From assembly GCF_964253915.1 (NCBI RefSeq), contig NZ_CAXUSG020000003.1:62001-126000 (forward strand): a stretch of 64,000 nucleotides of DNA, in the 5' to 3' direction. The first letter of the stretch is position 1. Each line of letters starts with the position of its first letter. The notes below the pieces were generated by a model. It was not told the origin of the DNA. It saw nothing but the letters and a program-made list of their open reading frames with translations, and did no database searches. The translations under genes were made by a program, and so were the position numbers. Shown here in pieces: positions 45,365-52,592 of this stretch. This stretch comes from Metarhizobium sp964253915. GTDB lineage: Bacteria; Pseudomonadota; Alphaproteobacteria; Rhizobiales; Rhizobiaceae.

Positions 45365-47710
45365 ATGGGTATTGAGGGAATTGGTGCGCGCGTTACGCGC
45401 AAGGAAGACAAACGCTTCCTGACCGGCAAGGGCCGGTATACGGACGACATGGTCGTCCCCGGCATGAAATACGCCTACTTCATCCGCAGTCCGCATGCGC
45501 ATGCCAAGATCCAGTCCATCGACACGACGGCTGCCCAGGGCATGTCCGGTGTCATCGGCATTCTCGACGGCAAGCAGCTTCTGGCCGATGGCATCGGTAA
45601 TCTGATCTGCGGCTGGATGATCCACTCCAAGGATGGATCGCCGATGAAGATGGGCGCCTGGCGTCCGCTCGCCGCCGAAACCGTACGTTACGTCGGCGAT
45701 GCCGTCGCCATCGTCGTTGCCGATACGCTCGGTGAAGCGCGTGATGCGGCGGAAGCCGTGGTCGTCGAATACGCGCCGCTGGACGCCGTGGTCGAAGCCG
45801 TCGACGCGTTGAAGGACGGCGCGCCGCAGCTTCACCCGGAAGCCGCAAACAACCTTATCTTCGACTGGCAGATCGGTGATGCCTCGGCGGCCGACAAGGC
45901 GATTGCCGAAGCCGCACACGTCACCTCGATCGAGATCCACAACAACCGCCTCTCCCCCAATCCGATGGAGCCGCGCGCGACGCTCGGCATCTATGACGGG
46001 GCGGAAGACCATTACACCTGCTACACGACGAGCCAGAACCCGCACGTCGCCCGCCTGGTCATGAGCGCCTTCTACAATGTCGCGCCGGAAAACAAGCTGC
46101 GCGTCATCGCCCCCGATGTCGGCGGCGGCTTCGGCTCGAAGATCTACATCTACCCGGAAGAGATCGTCTGTCTCTGGGCTTCGAAGAAAACCGGCGTGCC
46201 GGTGAAATGGACTTCGGACCGCACCGAAGCCTTCCTGACCGATGCGCATGGCCGCGACCATGTCTCGCAGGTGAAGATGGCCTTCGATGCCAACAACCGC
46301 ATCACGGCGCTGAAGGTCGATACCATCGCCAATCTCGGCGCCTACATGTCGCTGTTCTCTTCGGCAGTACCGACCTACCTCTATGCGACGCTGCTTTCCG
46401 GGCAATACGCCATCCCGGCGATCCACGCCAATGTGCGCACCGTCTATACCAACACGGTGCCGGTCGATGCCTATCGCGGCGCCGGGCGGCCGGAAGCGAC
46501 CTACCTGCTGGAACGGACCATCGAGACCGCGGCCCGCGAACTCGGTGTTTCCCCGGCGGAATTGCGACGCACCAACTTCATCCGCTCCTTCCCCTACCAG
46601 ACGCCGGTCATCATGAATTATGACGCCGGCGACTACGAGGCGTCCCTGAACGCTGCCATGTCCGCTGCCGACTGGAACGGTTTTGCCGCCCGCAAGGCGG
46701 AAGCCGCTGGCCGCGGCAAGAGGCGCGGCATCGGCATGAGCTGCTATATCGAAGCCTGCGGCATCGCGCCGTCGGCGGCGGTCGGTTCGCTCGGCGCCGG
46801 TGTCGGCCTGTGGGAATCGGCAGAGGTGCGTGTCAACGCGGTTGGCACGGTCGAAGTGCTCACCGGCTCGCACAGCCACGGCCAGGGCCACGAAACCACC
46901 TTCGCGCAGCTGGTCGCCGACCGGCTCGGCGTGCCGATCGACAACGTCAACATCGTCCATGGCGATACCGATAAAGTGCAGATGGGCATGGGCACCTACG
47001 GCTCACGCTCCGGCGCCGTCGGCATGTCGGCGATCGTCAAGGCACTCGACAAGGTCGAGGCCAAGGCGAAAAAGATCGCCGCGCATCTGATGGAGGCCGA
47101 CGAAAGCGACATCGTCATCGAAAACGGCGAGTTGAAGGTCGCCGGCACCGACAAGACGCTGCCGTGGTTCCAGGTGGCGCTTGCCGCCTACACCGCCCAC
47201 AACCTGCCGGCCGGCATGGAACCGGGCCTGAAGGAGGGCGCCTTCTACGATCCGTCGAACTTTACCTTCCCCGCCGGCTGCTACATTGCCGAAGTGGAAA
47301 TCGATCCGGATACGGGCACGACGGACATCGTGCAATTCGTCGCCGCCGATGACTTCGGCAACATCATCAACCCGATGATCGTCGAAGGGCAGGTGCATGG
47401 CGGTATCGCCCAGGGCATCGGCCAGGCACTTCTGGAAGGCGTGCACTACGACGAAAACGGCCAGCTTCTGACCGCGAGCTTCATGGACTACGCCATGCCG
47501 CGCGCCGACGACCTGCCGTCGTTCACGCTGTCGCACCAGAACACTCCATGCCCGGGCAATCCGCTCGGCATCAAGGGTTGCGGCGAGGCCGGCGCCATCG
47601 GTTCGCCGCCGGCGTTGATGAACGCGATCACCGATGCCATCGGCACCAACACACTGACGATGCCCGCCACGCCGCAAAAGGTGTGGAAGGCATTGCAGGC
47701 GGCTCATTGA
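45365..47710 (+). CDS. CO dehydrogenase-type molybdenum large subunit (form II-like)
   Basis: A 781-residue molybdopterin subunit. It has GVGARVTRKEDKRFLTGKGR at the N-terminus, the Mo-cofactor motifs GGGFGSKIYIYPEE and GSHSHGQGHETTFAQ, and a C-terminal KGCGEAGAIGSPPA with the conserved Glu. The active-site loop reads AYRGAGR (near residue 368-374). True form I CO dehydrogenases carry AYxCSFR with the Cu-binding Cys, so this is a form II enzyme whose natural substrate may not be CO. It lies between the iron-sulfur and FAD subunits, the S-L-M order. Confidence 0.92.
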   Translation: MGIEGIGARVTRKEDKRFLTGKGRYTDDMVVPGMKYAYFIRSPHAHAKIQSIDTTAAQGMSGVIGILDGKQLLADGIGNLICGWMIHSKDGSPMKMGAWRPLAAETVRYVGDAVAIVVADTLGEARDAAEAVVVEYAPLDAVVEAVDALKDGAPQLHPEAANNLIFDWQIGDASAADKAIAEAAHVTSIEIHNNRLSPNPMEPRATLGIYDGAEDHYTCYTTSQNPHVARLVMSAFYNVAPENKLRVIAPDVGGGFGSKIYIYPEEIVCLWASKKTGVPVKWTSDRTEAFLTDAHGRDHVSQVKMAFDANNRITALKVDTIANLGAYMSLFSSAVPTYLYATLLSGQYAIPAIHANVRTVYTNTVPVDAYRGAGRPEATYLLERTIETAARELGVSPAELRRTNFIRSFPYQTPVIMNYDAGDYEASLNAAMSAADWNGFAARKAEAAGRGKRRGIGMSCYIEACGIAPSAAVGSLGAGVGLWESAEVRVNAVGTVEVLTGSHSHGQGHETTFAQLVADRLGVPIDNVNIVHGDTDKVQMGMGTYGSRSGAVGMSAIVKALDKVEAKAKKIAAHLMEADESDIVIENGELKVAGTDKTLPWFQVALAAYTAHNLPAGMEPGLKEGAFYDPSNFTFPAGCYIAEVEIDPDTGTTDIVQFVAADDFGNIINPMIVEGQVHGGIAQGIGQALLEGVHYDENGQLLTASFMDYAMPRADDLPSFTLSHQNTPCPGNPLGIKGCGEAGAIGSPPALMNAITDAIGTNTLTMPATPQKVWKALQAAH

Positions 47711-47722
47711 GGGAGGAAGACC

Positions 47723-48520
47723 ATGTACGCGACCAGTTACCATCGTGCCTCCTCGGTCAGTGAAGCGGCTTCGCTGCTTGCCGCCACCGACGAAGCGAAA
47801 TACGTCTCCGGTGGGATGACGCTCATCCCCACCATGAAACAACGGCTTGCCGCGCCGACCGCCCTGGTCGATGTTCGGCGCATCGCCGACATGAAGGGCA
47901 TCCACATCGACGGCAACCGCGTGCGGATTGGCGCGGCGACACCGCATGCCGAAGTGGCGGCGTCCAGTGCGCTAAAGTCGGCCTGCCCGGCCGTCACCGT
48001 GCTCGCCGGCCTGATCGGCGACCCGCATGTGCGCCATATGGGCACGATCGGCGGTTCAATCGCCAACAACGACCCGGCGGCGGATTATCCGGCGCTGGCA
48101 CTGGCCCTTGGCGCGACGATCGTTACGGACCGGCGGGAGATTGCGGCCGACGATTTCTTCACCGGCCTGTTCGAAACGGCGCTGCAAGCGGGCGAACTGG
48201 TGACGGCCATCTCCTTCGAGCTGCCTGAGAAGGCGGGCTACGCCAAGTTCCGCAATCCGGCCTCGCGTTACGCCATGACCGGCGTCTTCGTCGCCAAGCG
48301 CGGCGGCAGCGTCCGGGTCGCGGTGACGGGGGCCGGTGCCGACGGCGTGTTCCGCCAGGCAGACATGGAAGCGGCCCTTTCCGGGAACTGGTCGGCCGAT
48401 GCGCTTTCCGGTGTCGCGGTGTCCTCGTCCGGCCTGCTGTCCGATATCCATGGTGATTCGGAATACCGCGCCAACCTGGTCAAGGTCATGGCCAAACGGG
48501 CGGTCCAGGCCGCCGGTTGA
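47723..48520 (+). CDS. CO dehydrogenase-type FAD-binding medium subunit
   Basis: A 265-residue subunit similar to CoxM, binding FAD and passing electrons to an acceptor. It has YVSGGMTLIPTMK near residue 32 and the FAD-binding HMGTIGGSIANNDPAADYPA, followed by the C-terminal CO_deh_flav_C region (FELPEKAGYAKFRNPASRYA). It begins 12 bases after the large subunit with GGGAGGAAGACC as ribosome binding site. A terminator follows, so the operon has three genes. Confidence 0.92.
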   Translation: MYATSYHRASSVSEAASLLAATDEAKYVSGGMTLIPTMKQRLAAPTALVDVRRIADMKGIHIDGNRVRIGAATPHAEVAASSALKSACPAVTVLAGLIGDPHVRHMGTIGGSIANNDPAADYPALALALGATIVTDRREIAADDFFTGLFETALQAGELVTAISFELPEKAGYAKFRNPASRYAMTGVFVAKRGGSVRVAVTGAGADGVFRQADMEAALSGNWSADALSGVAVSSSGLLSDIHGDSEYRANLVKVMAKRAVQAAG

Positions 48521-48555
48521 GGCTGATCGGGCACTTTGATCATCCGAATGAATAG

Positions 48556-48580
48556 AAGGACGGCTGCGGCCGTCCTTTTT
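48556..48580 (+). terminator. rho-independent terminator of the cox-like operon
   Basis: AAGGACGGC and GCCGTCCTT form a nine-pair stem with a TGCG loop, ending in TTTTT. It lies 36 bases past the FAD-subunit stop codon and just before the hemA regulatory region. Confidence 0.9.
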
Positions 48581-48589
48581 CATGGAAAC

Positions 48590-48603
48590 TTGACGTGCAT
48601 CAA
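48590..48603 (+). promoter_or_regulatory. FNR/FixK-like box upstream of hemA
   Basis: TTGACGTGCATCAA fits the FNR/FixK consensus TTGAT-N4-ATCAA with one mismatch. It lies about 150 bases upstream of the hemA start. Control of hemA by FNR/FixK-type proteins is known in related bacteria, since haem demand rises in low oxygen. A possible -35 element, TTGAC at 48698-48702, lies downstream. Confidence 0.55.
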
Positions 48604-48750
48604 ACTGCCGGAAGCGACAATCGGTTAGGGGTTCTCTGGAATAATTCAAAAAAGTGGGCCTTTTGCCGCAGACAATGCCTATTGCCGGCCAAAGGGGTTG
48701 ACGCTAGAGCCGGCAGAAATAAAACGGTTCTAAAGTTCTGGAGCAGACAC

Positions 48751-49965
48751 ATGGATTTCGAGGCGTTTTTCAAGGGCGAGTTGGACGAACTTCACAAGGA
48801 AGGTCGTTACCGCGTGTTCGCCGATCTCGAGCGGCACCGCGGCAATTTTCCGCGCGCGACCCGTCATGCCGGCGGCGAGCAGAAAGACGTGACGGTCTGG
48901 TGTTCCAACGACTACCTCGGCATGGGACAGCACCCCAAGGTGATCCAGGCGATGAAAGATGCCATCGATCACTGTGGCGCGGGTGCGGGAGGCACCCGGA
49001 ATATCTCGGGTACCAGCCACTACCATGTTCTGCTTGAGCGCGAGCTTGCCGATCTGCACGGCAAGGAAGCAGCTTTGATCTTCACCTCCGGTTATGTCTC
49101 CAACTGGGCGGCGCTGGGCACGCTCGGCCAGAAGATCCCCGGCCTGATCATCTTTTCCGATGCGCTGAACCATGCCTCGATGATCGAGGGCATTCGTTAC
49201 GCAAAATGCGAACGCGTCATCTGGAAACACAACGATCTCAACGACCTCGAAGCCAAGCTGGCCGCGGCCGATCCGAACGCGCCAAAAATGATTGCCTTCG
49301 AATCGGTCTATTCGATGGATGGCGACATCGCCCCAATCAAGGAAATCTGCGATCTCGCCGACAAATACGGTGCGATGACCTACCTCGACGAAGTCCATGC
49401 CGTCGGCATGTACGGCCCGCGCGGTGGTGGCATTGCCGAGCGCGAAGGCCTGATGGACCGGCTGACGGTGATCGAAGGCACGCTCGGCAAGGCATTCGGC
49501 GTCATGGGCGGTTACATCGCCGCTTCCGCAGCGCTTTGCGATTTCGTTCGGTCCTTCGCTTCGGGTTTCATCTTCACCACGGCGTTGCCGCCGACGCTCG
49601 CCGCCGGTGCCATCGCTTCGATCCGCCACCTCAAGGTAAGCCCTTTCGAACGCGCCCGCCATCAGGACCGCGTCCGGCGCCTGCGGGCACTGCTCGACAA
49701 GAACGGCATTCCGCACATGGACAATCCGAGCCATATCGTGCCGGTCATGGTCGGCGATGCCGCCAAGTGCAAGTGGATCTCGGATATCCTGCTCGACAGT
49801 TTTGATGTCTACGTCCAGCCGATCAACTATCCGACGGTGCCGCGCAAGACCGAACGCCTGCGCATCACCCCGACGCCGCTGCATTCCGATGCCGATCTCG
49901 AACATCTCGTCGGCTCTTTGCATCAGCTCTGGGCGCGTTGCGCGCTGGCCCGCGCCGTCGCCTGA
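48751..49965 (+). CDS. hemA: 5-aminolevulinate synthase
   Basis: A 404-residue pyridoxal-phosphate enzyme that condenses glycine with succinyl-CoA, the first step of tetrapyrrole synthesis in alphaproteobacteria (Shemin pathway). Conserved elements are WCSNDYLGMGQHP, GAGAGGTRNISGTSHYH, the PLP aspartate in YLDEVHAVGMYGPRGGG, and the Schiff-base lysine in EGTLGKAFGVMGGYI. The ATG at 48751 is preceded by GGAG at eight bases; the open frame upstream covers the regulatory region. It has a terminator at 49994-50029. Confidence 0.97.
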   Translation: MDFEAFFKGELDELHKEGRYRVFADLERHRGNFPRATRHAGGEQKDVTVWCSNDYLGMGQHPKVIQAMKDAIDHCGAGAGGTRNISGTSHYHVLLERELADLHGKEAALIFTSGYVSNWAALGTLGQKIPGLIIFSDALNHASMIEGIRYAKCERVIWKHNDLNDLEAKLAAADPNAPKMIAFESVYSMDGDIAPIKEICDLADKYGAMTYLDEVHAVGMYGPRGGGIAEREGLMDRLTVIEGTLGKAFGVMGGYIAASAALCDFVRSFASGFIFTTALPPTLAAGAIASIRHLKVSPFERARHQDRVRRLRALLDKNGIPHMDNPSHIVPVMVGDAAKCKWISDILLDSFDVYVQPINYPTVPRKTERLRITPTPLHSDADLEHLVGSLHQLWARCALARAVA

Positions 49966-49993
49966 TCAAACTGAAGTTTTCGCAACATGTGTG

Positions 49994-50029
49994 TGCGGGT
50001 CGTGAGGTCACGGCCCGCATCTTTTATTT
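49994..50029 (+). terminator. rho-independent terminator of hemA
   Basis: TGCGGGTCGTGA and TCACGGCCCGCA pair over 12 positions (one T-G wobble) around a minimal loop, followed by TCTTTTATTT. It is 29 bases past the hemA stop codon, in the gap convergent with dxr. Confidence 0.85.
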
Positions 50030-50052
50030 GGCGGGCTGCAGCGAAATCCCGG

Positions 50053-51234
50053 TCAGCGGGCAGCAATAACTTCGGCGGCGCGGGCACGCGCTTCGGCATC
50101 GGCGGCGAACACATCGTCGATGACCTTGGCCGGTGCAACGTCCACCATCCGGTCCATCACCGTCTCGACCACCTCTGCCATGTCGAGGAAACCGATGCGG
50201 CTGCCGACGTAAGCATGGAACGCCGTCTCTTCGGCGGCATTCATGATGGCGCCCTGCAGGCCGTCCCGCTCGAGCGCCAGTCGTGCCAGCCGCAGCGCCG
50301 GGAAGCGGACCTCGTCCGGCGCCTCGAAATCGAGCCGCGCCAGCTTGGCGAAGTCGAGCCGTTCGACATCCAGGGGCGACCGCGACGGATAGGTGAGCGC
50401 ATAACCGATGGCGGTGCGCATGTCCGGGCAGCCCAACTGGGCGAGCACCGATCCGTCCGTATAACCCACCATGGAATGGATGATCGACTGCGGATGGACA
50501 ATCACCTCGATCTGGTCCGGCCGGACGTTGAAGAGGTGTTTCGCCTCGATCATCTCCAGCGCCTTGTTGAACATCGAGGCGCTGCCGATGGAGATCTTCA
50601 GTCCCATCGACCAGTTGGGGTGGGCACGCGCCTTTTCGGCGGTGACATCGGCCATCTGCTCGCGTGTAAAGGTCCGGAAAGGGCCGCCGGATGCGGTGAG
50701 CACGATCCGCTCGATCGCATGGCGCTGGTCTTCCTCCAGCACCTGGAAGATGGCACTGTGTTCGCTGTCGACCGGGATCAGCCGGCCGCCGGCCTTGCCG
50801 ATGGTATCGACGAACAGCGAACCGGCCGAAACCAGGCATTCCTTGTTGGCAAGCGCAATGTCGGCCCCGCGCCGTGCCGCAGTCAGCGTCGGCGCAAGGC
50901 CGGCAGTGCCGACGATGGCGGCCATCACCCATCCGGCATCCATCGCCGCGGCTTCCAGAAGTCCGGAGGGACCAGCCGCAACGGTAATGCCGCTGCCCGC
51001 CAGCGCATCCTTCAGCGCGGCATACTGGCTCTCGTCGGCGGTGACCGCGAGTTTTGCCCCGAAAGCGATGGCCTGTTCGGCCAGAAGCGCAATATTGCTG
51101 CTGCCGGTCAACGCCAGCACCTCGAAGCGTTCACGTCCGCCAAGCTGGCGGATGACGTCGAGGGTGTTGGTACCGATGGAACCCGTGGAGCCGAGAATGG
51201 AGAGACGGCGTTTTCGGTCGGCACCGCTTGTCAT
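50053..51234 (-). CDS. dxr: 1-deoxy-D-xylulose 5-phosphate reductoisomerase
   Basis: A 393-residue NADPH-dependent enzyme of the MEP isoprenoid pathway that makes 2-C-methylerythritol 4-phosphate. The NADPH site LSILGSTGSIGTNTLD is at the N-terminus; metal and substrate residues lie in PVDSEHSAIFQ and TASGGPFRT, with MVGYTDGSVLAQLG further on. The ATG at 51234 matches the usual family start; an in-frame ATG at 51264 adds ten Lys/Glu-rich residues. It is convergent with hemA and divergent from the META/MliC gene. Confidence 0.95.
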   Translation of the reverse strand: MTSGADRKRRLSILGSTGSIGTNTLDVIRQLGGRERFEVLALTGSSNIALLAEQAIAFGAKLAVTADESQYAALKDALAGSGITVAAGPSGLLEAAAMDAGWVMAAIVGTAGLAPTLTAARRGADIALANKECLVSAGSLFVDTIGKAGGRLIPVDSEHSAIFQVLEEDQRHAIERIVLTASGGPFRTFTREQMADVTAEKARAHPNWSMGLKISIGSASMFNKALEMIEAKHLFNVRPDQIEVIVHPQSIIHSMVGYTDGSVLAQLGCPDMRTAIGYALTYPSRSPLDVERLDFAKLARLDFEAPDEVRFPALRLARLALERDGLQGAIMNAAEETAFHAYVGSRIGFLDMAEVVETVMDRMVDVAPAKVIDDVFAADAEARARAAEVIAAR

Positions 51235-51412
51235 GGCGTTTTCCCGTTTTTTTTCCTTGTCCATGGCTCTATACAGAATCGCCATCTACAACAAGCAGAT
51301 ATGGTATATCGCCTTGCCAGCGTCTGCCGTCTTCAACAGATCACAATCGGTCGTTATCAGCGACCGATGTTTTTTGCCTGAAGCCGATGCGTCAAGGCTC
51401 AAGGAATCTTTC

Positions 51413-52111
51413 ATGCTGAAACTGCTCGCCTCCATCGCGGCCCTTCCCCTGCTTGCCAGCGTCGCCATCGCTGCCGATCCGGTTCCGTTCGAGCTGACCG
51501 GCCAATGGCGGGTGGAAATCCTTGATTTCGCAACGAAGACACCGGCGCCACCGGCGATCATCGAGATCAAGCCCGACAGGACGTTTTCCGGTTTTTCCGG
51601 TTGTAACCGCTATTCCGGTGCTTTCCAGCTTGAACAGGACAAGATCACCTTTGCCGCGCCGGCAGCCACGAAGATGATGTGCGCGCCTGCCGCCATGGAG
51701 CAGGAAGGCAAGTTCCTGAGCCTGCTCAACGGCGCGCTGACCTGGAAGACGGATGGTCGCAGCATCCTGCTTTCGAACGGAACGCAAACCGTGCTGCGCC
51801 TGACGCCGCCGACCCAGGAGGCTGACGTGACCATCCGCGTTCCCGGCGCCGAAAGCGTTGACCGGCAGACGGTCCGTTACGCCTGCGGCGACAAGACCGT
51901 CGATGCGGAATACATCAATGCCGGCCCCGTCTCCATCGCCCGGCTGACCATCGGCGACGATTTTGTCGTCGCCGCCAATGTGCTGTCCGGTTCGGGCGCA
52001 AAATATGCCGGTGGCCGCTATATCTGGTGGGCCAAAGGCAACGAGGCGACACTCTACGATCTCTATCGCGGCACCGATGCCGACGGGATCGCGTGCGTTC
52101 CCGCACCATGA
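51413..52111 (+). CDS. exported META-domain plus MliC-like protein
   Basis: A 232-residue protein with a Sec signal (MLKLLASIAALPLLASVAIA). Residues about 25-135 form a META (HslJ-like) domain (ELTGQWRVEIL, TFSGFSGCNRYSGAFQ, TKMMCAPAAMEQEGKF). Residues about 150-232 resemble MliC/PliC, the periplasmic inhibitors of C-type lysozyme (VRYACGDKTVDAEYIN, GRYIWWAKGNEATLYDL). The META domain is associated with heat-shock and resistance lipoproteins, so a role in envelope protection is plausible. There is no lipobox Cys at the signal end. AAGGAATCTTTC precedes the ATG. Confidence 0.85.
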   Translation: MLKLLASIAALPLLASVAIAADPVPFELTGQWRVEILDFATKTPAPPAIIEIKPDRTFSGFSGCNRYSGAFQLEQDKITFAAPAATKMMCAPAAMEQEGKFLSLLNGALTWKTDGRSILLSNGTQTVLRLTPPTQEADVTIRVPGAESVDRQTVRYACGDKTVDAEYINAGPVSIARLTIGDDFVVAANVLSGSGAKYAGGRYIWWAKGNEATLYDLYRGTDADGIACVPAP

Positions 52112-52184
52112 TCGTCCCCGGGGGCCTTTGACAGGCCGGGGCACTCTGCTAGAGCAAAAGGAACCATCTGCAGGAGAACAAGGC

Positions 52185-52370
52185 ATGACCACCGGCGACA
52201 AACCAGCCTCCACCGTAACGGTGGCGCAATTGCGCAACGGCCGCTGGGGCTTCATGCTGAAATTCCGTGGGATCACCTATCCGGTCCAGGGACAGTTCGC
52301 GACGAAGGAACAGGCGCAGATGCTGGGCGCCGCCGCCCTGCAGGCGCTGGAAAACCCGAAGCCGCGCTGA
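52185..52370 (+). CDS. 61-residue hypothetical protein
   Basis: A short gene starting MTTGDKPASTVTVAQLRNGR and continuing WGFMLKFRGITYPVQGQFATKE, with a helical end (QAQMLGAAALQALENPKPR). The pattern suggests a small beta-hairpin plus helix. It has a good ribosome binding site (CAGGAGAACAAGGC) and typical codon use. It follows the META/MliC gene by 73 bases on the same strand. No family was recognised. Confidence 0.7.
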   Translation: MTTGDKPASTVTVAQLRNGRWGFMLKFRGITYPVQGQFATKEQAQMLGAAALQALENPKPR

Positions 52371-52414
52371 TCCCACCGCGCCGCCATACCCCTTACCATC
52401 TTCTTCCCTGACGA

Positions 52415-52436
52415 ACCGCCGAGGTTTCCCGGCGGT
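52415..52436 (+). terminator. possible terminator hairpin after the 61-residue gene
   Basis: ACCGCCG (52415-52421) pairs with CGGCGGT (52430-52436) around an eight-base loop, 45 bases past the stop. There is no strong T-run, so this is tentative. Confidence 0.4.
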
Positions 52437-52592
52437 CGAGGCGTTGCTTTGTCCCCTCTGCGGACAAGCGGGTCCAAGCCGGTGACGTTATTTTTCGGCC
52501 CCACCGGAATATGGTTGTTTTTCCGTTAAATATGCGCTTCAATACAACTATGGGTTTTTCAAAATTGTGCTCATTATTGGAAGCCTCATCCC

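Noticed and set aside
50471..51412. Long N-terminal extension of the META/MliC gene
   Set aside because: The extension is antisense to dxr; the ATG at 51413 has a Shine-Dalgarno and begins at the signal peptide.
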